58,084 nt of DNA from an uncultured Oscillospiraceae bacterium. Lineage in GTDB: Bacteria; Bacillota; Clostridia; Oscillospirales; Oscillospiraceae. Where the stretch lies: NCBI GenBank assembly GCA_947631595.1, contig CANRLZ010000006.1, positions 1 through 58,084 of the forward strand, given 5' to 3'. The number at the start of each line of letters is the position of its first letter. Position 1 is the stretch's first letter. The translations under genes were made by a program, and so were the position numbers. The notes under the pieces are model-generated. The model was not told the origin of the DNA and did no database searches. It was given only the letters and a program-made list of their open reading frames with translations. Positions 23,834 through 32,604 of the stretch are shown here, one piece after another.

Positions 23834-24449
23834 GCGGCGGGCGGCGCCACGGGTGGCGGCGACGGAGATGCGCCTGGTGCCCATCGACCAGATCCAGCCC
23901 TACCCTGACAACGCCCGGGTCCATCCCCCGGAGCAGATCGCCGCGCTGCGGGACAGTATTCGGGAGTTCGGCTTTGTCCTCCCGGCGCTCATCGACGAGG
24001 CGGGGGGGCTGCTGTCCGGCCACGGGCGTCTGGAGGCGGCCAGGGCGGAGGGGATGACGGAGATCCCCTGCGTGGTGGCCACCGGCATGACGGAGGCCCA
24101 GCGCCGGGCGTACATCCTGGCGGACAACCGCCTGGCGGAGCTGGCCACCTGGGACCGGGACACCTGCGCCCGGGAGTACACGTGGCTGCGGGACCATGGC
24201 TTTAAGTTCGAGCTGACGGGATTTGACCCGGTGGAGTTCGCTCCCATCGAGTTTGTCCCTTTCAGCGGCGCCGGGGACGGCGGCGGCTCCCAGATGAGCA
24301 ACGGCACCAAGTTCCGGGTCTGCCTGGGCCCGGTAATCTTCGACATTGACGACCCGGATCACTCTCTGTACGCCATGGCCAAGGGGGCCGACCCCGCGGA
24401 GGTGGCGGAGCGGGTCCGGGCGGGGTTGACAGGTCTGCTGGGGGGCTAG
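23781..24449 (+). CDS. Stand-alone ParB/sulfiredoxin-like domain protein
   Basis: 222 residues from the ATG at 23781. An ATG at 23869 also fits the domain start and an earlier start at 23733 is open. The core is typical of phage ParB-like domains: LVPIDQIQPYPDNARVHPPEQ, then LRDSIREFGFVLPALIDE, LLSGHGRLEAARAEGM, IPCVV, RRAYILADNRLAELATWD. In many Clostridia phages this domain is fused to a DNA methyltransferase just before the terminase; here no methylase follows and the C-terminal 70 residues are unassigned. It is directly followed by a radical SAM gene. It may bind a nucleotide or DNA in a modification step. It is not a partition ParB: there is no parS-binding HTH. Confidence 0.75.
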   Translation: MNPGGGPSEVWTVGGGGKRRAAPRVAATEMRLVPIDQIQPYPDNARVHPPEQIAALRDSIREFGFVLPALIDEAGGLLSGHGRLEAARAEGMTEIPCVVATGMTEAQRRAYILADNRLAELATWDRDTCAREYTWLRDHGFKFELTGFDPVEFAPIEFVPFSGAGDGGGSQMSNGTKFRVCLGPVIFDIDDPDHSLYAMAKGADPAEVAERVRAGLTGLLGG

Positions 24450-24487
24450 GCGCCCCGGCGCGGAGCAAGCGGGAGGTGGCGCGCGAT

Positions 24488-25792
24488 ATGGTCTTTGCCT
24501 TTCCTCAGTTTTTCACCCAGAGGACCCGGTTCTTGGCCTACACGGTGGTGGCCACTGCCCTGCAGAGGGCGGGGCACACCCTCACCGAGGACCTGGAGCG
24601 GTGCGACGCGGTGCTGTTCTCCATGTGCGACGTGATGGAGTACCCCCAGTTGGTCCGACTCCGGCGCTCCACCGGGCGACCCCTGATCGTGGGCGGCTCC
24701 TACGCCTACCACTTCCGCTCCGCGATCCTGTACGCGGACGGGGTGTGGGTGGGTGAGTGCTACGAGATGGCGGCGTGCCGGACGCTGGAGGAGCTGCTGG
24801 GACATCCGTCCTGTTACACCGGCGGGCCCGACCTCCCCCGGGCGTCCACCCTGATCCGCTGGGAGGAGGTGCCGGTTTGCCAGACCGCCCCCCACAAGGC
24901 GTACTACTGGGGCGGCCAGGGGTGCAAGGGCAAGTGCTCCTTCTGCGTGACCTCCTGGACCCATCCCCACCAGGTCAACAGCCGGGCCAGGATCCAGGCG
25001 GCCAAGGCCGAGGCCGCCCGGCGTGGCCTCCACCTGATGGTCTGCTCCAATGAGTATGACGACGGCGGAGGCGGGCGCACCCAGGATATGCTCCTTCGGG
25101 ACTATCTGCAGGTGCCCATCCGCCGGGGCTGCTGGGTCCGGGTGGGGGTGGAGTTCGCCACGGAGCTCTCCCGGCGGCAGGCGGGCAAGCCCATCTCCGA
25201 CCGGGAGATGGAGGCGGCCATCGAGAAGGCCGCCAGGGAGCGGGTGTCCCTGCGGATGTTCCACATCGGCGGCTGGGATCTCCGGGAGGACTGGGAGGCG
25301 TACATCGACAGGTTGGCGGGGTATCTGGACCACTATAGGCCGGGGTCTATGGTGCATCTGATGTACAACAACCTGCAATATCAGCAGTACACCCCCCTGT
25401 ATCGCCGCCGGAGAGAGATCGACCCGGAGCGATACTTGACTATCCAGGATACCCGGCGGTGGTTTGACCGGCTGCGGGCGGCCACCCCCCACGTCCTGGT
25501 GGGCGCCCCCTCCCCGTTCCAGCATGTGGCGGCACGGATGGGCGTGGAGCTGGCCCGGACGCGGGAGCAGGCGGATTTCTGGCGGCCGGGACTGCGAGAC
25601 AGCCGCCGGTGGACGGTCCAGGAGGCATACGACGCGCTTTTCGCCACAGGGGTGCTGGACGCCCCTCCCCTGCGGCTGGATCTATCCACGGGGCAGATCA
25701 CGGAGGAGAGGGAGGGTGAGAGCGATGGCGGGGACGAGGCAGCCGATCGACCTGGTGGTGGCCAAGGGCGCGAAGCACCTGACGCGGGCTGA
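24488..25792 (+). CDS. Radical SAM enzyme with B12-binding-like N-terminus
   Basis: 434 residues from the ATG at 24488, 11 bases after GGGAGG; a GTG at 24476 overlaps the ribosome site. The cluster motif CKGKCSFC gives C146-x3-C150-x2-C153, which binds the 4Fe-4S cluster that cleaves S-adenosylmethionine. The first 115 residues (DAVLFSMCDVMEYPQL, PLIVGGSYAYHFRSAI, ADGVWVGECYE) resemble the Rossmann-type cobalamin-binding domain of B12-radical SAM proteins, but I see no DxHxxG motif. Downstream is a partial TIM-barrel pattern and a tail that overlaps the small terminase gene by 68 bp. Substrate unknown. Its place in the packaging operon after a ParB-like gene suggests modification of phage DNA or of a virion protein. 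Confidence 0.82.
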   Translation: MVFAFPQFFTQRTRFLAYTVVATALQRAGHTLTEDLERCDAVLFSMCDVMEYPQLVRLRRSTGRPLIVGGSYAYHFRSAILYADGVWVGECYEMAACRTLEELLGHPSCYTGGPDLPRASTLIRWEEVPVCQTAPHKAYYWGGQGCKGKCSFCVTSWTHPHQVNSRARIQAAKAEAARRGLHLMVCSNEYDDGGGGRTQDMLLRDYLQVPIRRGCWVRVGVEFATELSRRQAGKPISDREMEAAIEKAARERVSLRMFHIGGWDLREDWEAYIDRLAGYLDHYRPGSMVHLMYNNLQYQQYTPLYRRRREIDPERYLTIQDTRRWFDRLRAATPHVLVGAPSPFQHVAARMGVELARTREQADFWRPGLRDSRRWTVQEAYDALFATGVLDAPPLRLDLSTGQITEEREGESDGGDEAADRPGGGQGREAPDAG

Positions 25793-26210
25793 GGTCGGCC
25801 AGCGACGGGAGCGGGAGGTCAAGGCCCCGGTGGCCAAGACCGCCCGGGCGCCGGGATGGCTCCCGGAGCCTCTGCGGCGGCGGTTCCACGCCCTGGCCAA
25901 GGCGCTGATCGCCCTGGGCCTGTACAGTTCGCTGGATGGGGACACCCTGGGGCGGTATGTGGTGGCCCACGAGCAGTGGCTCCGGGCCACCGACAAGGTC
26001 CAGGGCCTGCTTCAATCCCCTGCGCCGGACGTGGCGGAGGTGAGCCAGTGGGCGCGGATCCAGACCGGGTTCTTTCAGCAGGCCCGGGCCTGCGCCACCG
26101 ATTTGGGGCTGACCATCTCCTCCCGGTGCCGCCTGGTCCTGCCGGAGAGCGGCCAGCGGCAAGAGGCGAACCCATTTGAGCAACTCCTGGAGGCCCGGCG
26201 CCATGCCTGA
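25725..26210 (+). CDS. Terminase small subunit, P27-like
   Basis: 161 residues, ATG at 25725 after GGAGGGTG. It is within the tail of the radical SAM gene in another frame and overlaps the large subunit by 8 bp. The early AKGAKHLTRAEVGQRREREV and the later helix set (RFHALAKALIALGLYSSLDGDTLGRYVVAHEQWL) match the P27 small terminase family, which recognises the packaging site and docks the large subunit. Confidence 0.82.
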   Translation: MAGTRQPIDLVVAKGAKHLTRAEVGQRREREVKAPVAKTARAPGWLPEPLRRRFHALAKALIALGLYSSLDGDTLGRYVVAHEQWLRATDKVQGLLQSPAPDVAEVSQWARIQTGFFQQARACATDLGLTISSRCRLVLPESGQRQEANPFEQLLEARRHA

Positions 26211-27936
26211 CCTGCTGGCCCTGGCGGAGGGGGTGTCCGTCCCCGTCCCGGACGACGGAAGCAAACTGCGCTACAGCCAGGAGGCGGTGGACGCGGTGAC
26301 CGACTTCCTGGGCCTGCTGGTGTTCGGCTCCAACGAGTGGGCGGGCAAGCCCTTCCAACTCCTCCCCTGGGAGGAGGGAGGCATCCGGCAATTCTACGGG
26401 GTACAGGTCGAGGATGACCGGGGGGCGTGGGTGCGGTATCGGCGGTTTTTCTATGTGGAACTCCCCAAGAAAAACGGCAAAAGCGAGTTGGCGGCGGGCC
26501 TGGGACTCTATCATCTGCTCTTTGACGGGGAGGAGCGGCCTCAGATCGGCATCTTCGCGGCGGACAAGAACAACGCCGACATCGTCTACCAGGCCGCCAA
26601 GTACATGGTGGAGCATAGCTGTCTTGGCCAGCCGGAGCATGACCCCATCGCCTGGGCGCGGGACAGCCGGCGGGAGATCCACACCAAGTACGGCGGCATC
26701 CTGAAGGTCTATTCGTCGGACGCGGAGAGCAAACACGGCTACTCCTTCAGTTGCATCATCTTCGACGAACTCCACGCCCAGCCCAACCGGCGGCTGTGGG
26801 ATGTGCTCACGGTGGGTTCGGACGCGGCCAGGCGGCAGCAGGCGGTGATCGTCCTGACCACCGCCGGGGACGACCCGAACCGGCGCTCCATCGGCTGGGA
26901 GGTCCACGAGAAATGTCGGCGGCTCCTGGCCTGGCGGGAGGGCCGCCCGGAGCGGGAGCTGGACGAGGACGACCCCCAGTGGCTCCCGGTGATGTACGGG
27001 GTGAGCGCCCTCACCGGGGACGACCCGGACGCCCTGGCGGCGCTGGATATCTACGACGAGGCGCTGTGGGCCAGGTGCAACCCCTCCTATGGCGTGATCC
27101 TCTCCCCCAGGCAGTTCCGGGCGGAGGCCCGGGCGGCCAGGCAGAGCGAGGCGGCGGAGCGGGGCTTCCGCTGGCTCCGGCTCAACCAGTGGATATCCAC
27201 CCACGCGGTGGGCTGGATCCCGGTGACGCTGTACGACAAGACCCAGATCGGCCCCTCCCCCATGGCGGAGCGGGAGGCGTGGGTGGCAGAGCACCTCCGG
27301 GGCCGGATGTGCTACGCCGGGCTGGACCTCTCCTCCACCACCGACCTGACCGCCCTGACCCTGCTGTTCCCCCCGCAGGGGGACCTGACGTGCTGGGTGG
27401 CCCTGTTCCACGCCTGGCGGCCCCGGGCGGACGTGGCGGCGGCGGAACAGCGGGACCATGTGCCATACCGGGACTGGGAGCGGGCGGGGTTCCTGACCCT
27501 GTGCGAGGGGGACATCATCGACTACGACCAGGTGGAGGACTATATCCGGGCGGCTATGGCCCTCTATCGGATAGACGCCCTGGGGGTGGACCCCTACCTC
27601 TCCCGGACGCTGACCCAGCGGCTGATGGCTGCGGGACTGACGGTGATCGAGATCCCCCAGACCATGCTGGGAATGACCCCGGCCATGCGGGAGCTGGAGC
27701 GGGGGATCCGGGGCGGCACCATGCGCCACGTCCACAACACCGCGGGGCGGTGGTGCTTCGGCAATATGCGGTGCGCGGTGGACGGCAATGAGAACATGAA
27801 GCCCATGAAGAACAGGAGCATCGGGCGGATCGATATCACGGTGAGCTGGATCATCGCCATGGCGGCGGCGCTGATCCGCCGGACCCAGGGCCGGGATCTC
27901 CGAGAGGTGATCGACCAGGGCAATTTCCATCTGTGA
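26203..27936 (+). CDS. Terminase large subunit
   Basis: 577 residues from the ATG at 26203 (GGAGG upstream). ATPase motifs: the deviant Walker A is LPKKNGKSE, and Walker B is IIFDELHAQ, followed by the coupling motif VLTTAG. The nuclease domain has metal Asp residues in AGLDLSSTTDLTAL and ALGVDPYLSR. This is the HK97-type packaging motor that translocates DNA into the prohead and cuts it. The first residue of the predicted longer frame is rejected because it would overlap far into terS. Confidence 0.95.
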   Translation: MPDLLALAEGVSVPVPDDGSKLRYSQEAVDAVTDFLGLLVFGSNEWAGKPFQLLPWEEGGIRQFYGVQVEDDRGAWVRYRRFFYVELPKKNGKSELAAGLGLYHLLFDGEERPQIGIFAADKNNADIVYQAAKYMVEHSCLGQPEHDPIAWARDSRREIHTKYGGILKVYSSDAESKHGYSFSCIIFDELHAQPNRRLWDVLTVGSDAARRQQAVIVLTTAGDDPNRRSIGWEVHEKCRRLLAWREGRPERELDEDDPQWLPVMYGVSALTGDDPDALAALDIYDEALWARCNPSYGVILSPRQFRAEARAARQSEAAERGFRWLRLNQWISTHAVGWIPVTLYDKTQIGPSPMAEREAWVAEHLRGRMCYAGLDLSSTTDLTALTLLFPPQGDLTCWVALFHAWRPRADVAAAEQRDHVPYRDWERAGFLTLCEGDIIDYDQVEDYIRAAMALYRIDALGVDPYLSRTLTQRLMAAGLTVIEIPQTMLGMTPAMRELERGIRGGTMRHVHNTAGRWCFGNMRCAVDGNENMKPMKNRSIGRIDITVSWIIAMAAALIRRTQGRDLREVIDQGNFHL

Positions 27937-27948
27937 GGAGGGATAACA

Positions 27949-28140
27949 ATGGTCAAGTGCGAACGGCGCTACCGCTGGACGGTGGTGGACACTCTCTACT
28001 GGGTGGGCGCCGCGCTGATCTCCGGGGGAGCCGGATGGCTCCTCCCCCCTGCCGGCCTGATCGCGGCGGGGGTATTCGTGCTGGCGGGAGCCTGGCTTAT
28101 CGACCGGGCCGGGACAGGGATAGGAGGTGGTAGTCGGTGA
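27949..28140 (+). CDS. Small two-helix membrane protein
   Basis: 63 residues, ATG at 27949 after GAGGAGGGATAAC. VVDTLYWVGAALISGGAGWL and PPAGLIAAGVFVLAGAWLID are two transmembrane segments; the termini are short and basic. Overlaps the start of portal. Short membrane proteins often lie at this place between terminase and portal; role unknown. Confidence 0.65.
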   Translation: MVKCERRYRWTVVDTLYWVGAALISGGAGWLLPPAGLIAAGVFVLAGAWLIDRAGTGIGGGSR

Positions 28141-29441
28141 TCTCATTCAAGAGCAACGCGCCCAAGGCGGCGTCGGGGGTGCTGACGCTGGAGAGTTCCA
28201 GCGGGTGGTGGCCCACGGCCCGCGGGCGGGACAGCCCCATGGGCGAGCGGGAGGCCCTGGCCATCTCCGCCTTCTACCGGGCGGTGGCCCTGCGTTCGGA
28301 CAGCATTGGCCGCCTCCCGGCGGTGCTCCGGGATCTCACCACGCGGCAAGAGCTGACGGAGCACTGGCTGGGGCCGCTGCTGTGGGAGCGGCCCAATGAG
28401 CTGATGGGGCCATTCGTCTACAAATCCCTGGTGGAGTATCGGCGGCTGGTGCTGGGCAACAGCTACGTGTGGATCCTCCGGGACCAGCACGACCGGCCGG
28501 TGGAGCTGCTCCCCCTCCCGCCGGGCGGGTGCCAGCCGGTGATCGCCCCGGACACAGGGCGGCTGTGGTACGTCCTCCAGGATCCCAAGAGCCACCAACT
28601 CTACCGGGTCTACCCCACCGAGGTCCTGCACTACAAGGGATTCTCTTTGGACGGGATCGTCGGGTTGTCCCTGCTGGGACAGGCGGCCAGGACGCTCCGG
28701 GTGGCCCAGAGCCGGGACATCTACGAGAGCGACTACTACGCCAACGGCGGGCGGCCCTCGGGGGTGCTCAAGACGGACACGGACCTCTCCGACAAGACCA
28801 CCCTGCGGGACGACGATGGCAACCTGATCAGCTACAAGGACTTGATCCGCCGGGAGTGGGAGCGGATCTACACCGGCCCGGGGCGGTCCATGCGGACGGC
28901 GGTGCTGGACCTGGGTCTGGACTACAAGCCCATCGCCATGAGCAACGCCGACGCCCAGTTTGTGGAGAGCAAGGGGCTGACGGTGGCGGACATCGCTCGG
29001 TTCACCGGGGTACCCCTCTACCTGCTGTATTCGGGCAAGGAGAGCTACCAGAGCAACAGCGCCAACGCCACGGAGTACGTGCGATACACCATCCAGCCGA
29101 CGGTGACCCAGTACGAGGAGGAGGACAGCCGCAAGCTGTTGACCATCTCAGAGCGGCGCCGGGGGCTGTGGATCTCCCGCAACATGATGGCGGAGCTCCG
29201 GGGGAACATCGCCGAGCGGCGGGATTGGTACAAGGCCATGGTCGAGGCGGGCGTGTTCTCGGTCAACGACGTGCGGGAGCTGGAGGACCTGCCGGACATC
29301 CCCGGCGGCGATCTCCACCGGGCCAGCCTCAACTACGTGCCCCTGGAGCTGTGGGAGATGCTGACACTGCTCCGGGCAGAGGCGGACACGGGACGACAGA
29401 GCGAGGGAGGAGGTGAGCATAGCGATGAGCAAGGTGGATAA
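28137..29441 (+). CDS. Portal protein, HK97 family
   Basis: 434 residues from a GTG after GGAGGTGG. Conserved portal features include AISAFYRAVALRSDSIGRLP, NSYVWILRDQ, the YPTEVLHYKGFSLDGIVGLS segment and VADIARFTGVPLYLL. It forms the dodecameric ring through which DNA enters the capsid and to which the tail connects. It lies between a small membrane protein and the protease. Confidence 0.93.
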   Translation: MISFKSNAPKAASGVLTLESSSGWWPTARGRDSPMGEREALAISAFYRAVALRSDSIGRLPAVLRDLTTRQELTEHWLGPLLWERPNELMGPFVYKSLVEYRRLVLGNSYVWILRDQHDRPVELLPLPPGGCQPVIAPDTGRLWYVLQDPKSHQLYRVYPTEVLHYKGFSLDGIVGLSLLGQAARTLRVAQSRDIYESDYYANGGRPSGVLKTDTDLSDKTTLRDDDGNLISYKDLIRREWERIYTGPGRSMRTAVLDLGLDYKPIAMSNADAQFVESKGLTVADIARFTGVPLYLLYSGKESYQSNSANATEYVRYTIQPTVTQYEEEDSRKLLTISERRRGLWISRNMMAELRGNIAERRDWYKAMVEAGVFSVNDVRELEDLPDIPGGDLHRASLNYVPLELWEMLTLLRAEADTGRQSEGGGEHSDEQGG

Positions 29442-30204
29442 GTTCGGCGTTGTCCTCAAGGCCGCCGCCCCTCTGGACGAGGGGGAGATGGCCCTGATCA
29501 ACGACCAGGCCCTCAAGATCCTGACGCCGGAGGAGGTGTTCGCCTTCCGCATGGTGGCGGCCACCGACCAGGTGGACCGGGACTGGGAGCGGTTCGACGG
29601 GGAGTGCCTGGAGGCGCTGGCCCCCATGTTCGTGGGCCGCCCGGTGCTGATGGACCACCGCTGGAGCGCGGACAAACAGACGGCCAGGATCTACGCCGCC
29701 GAGGTGGAGCGGGCCGGACGGGAGGACAAGGCCCTCCGCCTGGTGCTCCGGGCGTATATGGTCCGGGACAGCCGGTCGGCGCACACCATCTCCGCCATCG
29801 AGGGGGGGATCCTCCGGGAGGTGTCGGTGGGGTGCGCGGTGCGGCGGGCCATCTGCAGCATCTGCGGGACGGACAAGGCGACCAGCCGGTGCCACCACGT
29901 CCCCGGCATGGAGTACGACGGCGCGCCCTGCGTGGTCACGCTGTCGGAGCCGGTGGACGCCTATGAGGTCAGCTTCTGCGCCGTGCCGTCCCAGCCCCCG
30001 GCGGGGGTGGTCAAGCAGTACGGCGGAGAGGACGGCCCCGAGGGCGACCAGGGGGGCGCCCCTCCCGGCGGAGCGGGCGATCCCGACGGCGGCCCCGGGG
30101 GCGAGCCTCCCTGCGGGGCAAGCGGGTCCGCGCCGGACGCCGGCGCGGACCAGGAGGCCCGCAAAGCCCTGGCCCTGCTGGAGCTGGAGAGCCGGCGGTA
30201 CTGA
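29425..30204 (+). CDS. Prohead protease-like protein with zinc-finger insertion
   Basis: 259 residues; the ATG at 29425 or the GTG at 29413 could start it, both after AGGAGGTG. Features of the U35/S78-type assembly proteases: FVGRPVLMDHRW with the His, and LREVSVGCAVRR with the probable Ser. Directly after the Ser region is CSICGTDKATSRCHH, a CxxC...CHH zinc-binding insertion. A Gly/Pro-rich tail ends the protein (GGEDGPEGDQGGAPPGGAG). It would mature the head, cutting scaffold and the delta domain of the capsid protein. Confidence 0.8.
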   Translation: MSKVDKFGVVLKAAAPLDEGEMALINDQALKILTPEEVFAFRMVAATDQVDRDWERFDGECLEALAPMFVGRPVLMDHRWSADKQTARIYAAEVERAGREDKALRLVLRAYMVRDSRSAHTISAIEGGILREVSVGCAVRRAICSICGTDKATSRCHHVPGMEYDGAPCVVTLSEPVDAYEVSFCAVPSQPPAGVVKQYGGEDGPEGDQGGAPPGGAGDPDGGPGGEPPCGASGSAPDAGADQEARKALALLELESRRY

Positions 30205-30286
30205 CCGCCTCTCCCCCGCCCCGGTGGGCGCCATAGACTCAAAAACCATTCGATTTGATCACATGACAGAGAGGAGTAATGCGAGT

Positions 30287-31477
30287 ATGAACGATCTGAG
30301 AGCCTATCTGATCGACCTCAAGGCCCAGCGGGCGACGGCCATCGGGGCCGCCAAGGAGCTGGTCCTGGCGGGCAAGCTGGACACGGAGGAGTACAAGGCC
30401 GCCAACGGCAAGATCGACGAGCTGACCCGTCAGGTGGACGAGGTGGAGGCCCTGGTGGCCAAGGACGAGGGCGGCAAGCCCGCCCCGGACGGGCAGGTGC
30501 GGGCCGGCATGGCGGCGGCCTCCACGGGGGAGGCGTCCGGCCACGCCAAGGCGGTGAAGGCCCTGGCGGACGCGGCGCGGCGCGGCTTCGCAGTGGAGAA
30601 GGCCCAGGGCGATATGCTCCAGGAGGCCGAGGACGCGGACGGCGGCTACACCGTCCCGGAGGACATCGTCAACGACGTGATCCAGCTCCGGGAGGCTCGG
30701 GAGAGCCTGCTGGATCTGGTGTCGGTGGAGCGGGTGACCACAAAGTCTGGTCGGAGGACCATCAAAAAGCGGGGTCAGCATACCGGCTTCGCCACGGTGG
30801 CGGAGGCGGCCAAGATGGGCAAGGTGGCCACGCCCCAGTTCACGACCATTACCTTTGACATCGAGAAGCGGCGGGGGTATCTCCCTGTTACGACCGAGCT
30901 CTACGAGGACAGCGACGCCAACATCGCCCGGATCGTGACCGAGTGGCTGGGCGATGAGGCCCGCGTGACGGCCAACAAGGAGATCCTGGCGCAGGTGGCC
31001 ACCAAGGAGGCGGTGGATCTCAAGGATCTGGATGGGATCATCGCGGCGTGGGTGGGCCTGGGCTCCGCCTTCCGCGCCTCCAGCGCGCTGGTCACCAACG
31101 ACAACGGTCTGCTGTGGCTGGCCACCCTGAAGGACGCCAACGGACGGTATCTGCTCACCCCCAACCCCGCCCAGCCCCAGCGGCTCCAGTTGGCGGTGGG
31201 CCCCTACGTGATCCCGGTGCGGATCTACGACAACACCACCATGCCCAACACGGATGAGACCAAGATCCCGATGACCATCGGCGACCTCAAGGCCGGGGTG
31301 CGGTACTTTGACCGCCGTTCGTTCAGCCTGAAGGTCAACGACAGCGGCGTGGTGGGCGACCTCAACGCCCTGGAACAGGATCTGATCCTCTGGGTCGGCT
31401 CCATGCGGGATGACTGCGTCGTTATGGACGACGCCGCTTTTGTCAACGGCTACATCACCGCCAGCACGGACCCTTGA
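30287..31477 (+). CDS. Major capsid protein, HK97 fold
   Basis: 396 residues from the ATG at 30287 after GAGAGGAG; an in-frame ATG at 30263 is less well placed. The N-terminal 100 residues are helical and charged (LIDLKAQRATAIGAAKELVL then IDELTRQVDEVEALVAK), a typical delta/scaffold domain removed by the protease. The mature shell domain follows from about GGYTVPEDIVNDVIQ, with VATPQFTTITFDIEKRRGYLPVT in the E-loop/P-domain area and AVGPYVIPV in the A domain. Confidence 0.93.
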   Translation: MNDLRAYLIDLKAQRATAIGAAKELVLAGKLDTEEYKAANGKIDELTRQVDEVEALVAKDEGGKPAPDGQVRAGMAAASTGEASGHAKAVKALADAARRGFAVEKAQGDMLQEAEDADGGYTVPEDIVNDVIQLREARESLLDLVSVERVTTKSGRRTIKKRGQHTGFATVAEAAKMGKVATPQFTTITFDIEKRRGYLPVTTELYEDSDANIARIVTEWLGDEARVTANKEILAQVATKEAVDLKDLDGIIAAWVGLGSAFRASSALVTNDNGLLWLATLKDANGRYLLTPNPAQPQRLQLAVGPYVIPVRIYDNTTMPNTDETKIPMTIGDLKAGVRYFDRRSFSLKVNDSGVVGDLNALEQDLILWVGSMRDDCVVMDDAAFVNGYITASTDP

Positions 31478-31587
31478 TGGGGGCTGATCTCATCAAGGGC
31501 CCGCCCCAGGATCAGCCCCTGACCACGACCGGGGTCGGGACCAAACGGCGCGCCACCCGGGCCAGCGCCGCGCAGACGGAGGCGTAG
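31477..31587 (+). CDS. Possible 36-residue protein between capsid and connector
   Basis: The ATG at 31477 shares bases with the capsid stop codon. The frame stays open for 36 codons (MGADLIKGPPQDQPLTTTGV and a basic end) and stops 3 bases before the next gene. It fills the gap exactly, suggesting a real short coding sequence. No ribosome site of its own is evident, so translation would be coupled. Confidence 0.4.
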   Translation: MGADLIKGPPQDQPLTTTGVGTKRRATRASAAQTEA

Positions 31588-31590
31588 ACC

Positions 31591-31956
31591 ATGAGCCAGG
31601 ACACCTACGCGCTGACGGAGGAGGAGTTGGCGGAGGCCAGGGCGTATATGCGGGTGGACGAGGGCCCGGAGGCGGTGCTGGACGACGCGCAGGTGGAGCG
31701 GGTGGTCCGCTCCTGTGTCCGGGCGGCCCGGGCGTATCTGGCGGGGGCGGGGGTCTCCCTCCCCCCTGCCGGGACGGATCGGCGGGCGGAGTACGACGTG
31801 GTGTGCCACGCCCTGGCGCTGGCGCGCTACGATACGCGCAACGCGCTGTCTGAGTCCGCCCTGCTCGAGAATCCCGTCTTCAGGCGGATGCTCAACCAAC
31901 TCAAGATGACAGAGCCGCCGGTGTCCAATTTGGACACTGGCGGAGAGGAGGGATAG
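31591..31956 (+). CDS. Head-tail connector protein (gp6-like)
   Basis: 121 residues. ALTEEELAEARAYMRVDEGPEAVLDDAQVERVVRSCV is the helical opening typical of phage gp6/gp15-type head-tail connectors, and LALARYDTRNALSESAL is the conserved helix before the C-terminus. It forms a ring under the portal. Its last codons (VSNLDTGGEE) contain copy 5 of the 17-bp palindrome, which explains the unusual end. Confidence 0.8.
   Translation: MSQDTYALTEEELAEARAYMRVDEGPEAVLDDAQVERVVRSCVRAARAYLAGAGVSLPPAGTDRRAEYDVVCHALALARYDTRNALSESALLENPVFRRMLNQLKMTEPPVSNLDTGGEEG
31921..31937. repeat. Dispersed 17-bp palindrome, copy 5
   Basis: GTGTCCAATTTGGACAC, perfect 8+1+8, at the 3' end of the connector gene. It is read in the same codon phase as copy 3, giving VSNLDT. 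Confidence 0.85.
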
Positions 31957-31958
31957 GT

Positions 31959-32603
31959 ATGGCGCTGGTGGATGCAGGCCGGTTGAGCGATCGCCTCACC
32001 GTGCTGTGCCTGGACCGAGAGGAGGACGAGGAGACGGGGGAGGTCACCTATCGGTGGCTCCCCATGGACCGGCGGTGGGGCCGGGTGGAGCTGGGGACGG
32101 GGCGCAACCTGTTTTCCCAGGTGGGCATCGGGGCCAGGGACGCCGCCATCACCCTGCGGGACTACCCCCTCGCCCTCCACAACGCCCTGGCCCACCGGGG
32201 GCGGCACTTTTTCCTCACCTCGCTGGACCGGCCGGGGGACGGGTTCCTTCACGTCCACGCCGCGCTGGTGCGGGTGACGGAGTGGCAGGCCACCCGGCAC
32301 AAGGCCAGGCTGGACAAGAGCGGCGGCAACCGCCAGGTCCAGGATCCCCTGCCCGCCATCCGCTTCCCGGCGGTGATCACCGAGCTGTATCTGGGCAACA
32401 CACCGCCCCAGGAGCTGGACCACGCCAGGACGGAGAGCCGCTTCGCCCTGGTGACGCCCCCGGAGGTGATCCTGGCCCCGGGGGACCTGGTGACCGCCCC
32501 GCCCCACGCGGGAGGGGTCGCCGGGGTGTATGTGGTGGAGGTGTGCCACTGCCTGGACGAGCACAAGAGGGAGTACCAGATCTACCGCAAGGAGGATGTC
32601 TGA
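31959..32603 (+). CDS. Head closure / head-tail adaptor protein
   Basis: 214 residues, ATG just after GGAGAGGAGGG. VDAGRLSDRLTVLCLDREEDEETGEV is the usual start of head-tail adaptors (LSDRITI...), with an extended central and C-terminal region (VTPPEVILAPGDLVTAPPHAGG, then YVVEVCHCLDEHKREYQIYRKE). At about twice the usual adaptor length, it may combine the adaptor and a second small domain. Position in the operon fits head completion. Confidence 0.65.
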   Translation: MALVDAGRLSDRLTVLCLDREEDEETGEVTYRWLPMDRRWGRVELGTGRNLFSQVGIGARDAAITLRDYPLALHNALAHRGRHFFLTSLDRPGDGFLHVHAALVRVTEWQATRHKARLDKSGGNRQVQDPLPAIRFPAVITELYLGNTPPQELDHARTESRFALVTPPEVILAPGDLVTAPPHAGGVAGVYVVEVCHCLDEHKREYQIYRKEDV

Positions 32604-32604
32604 C

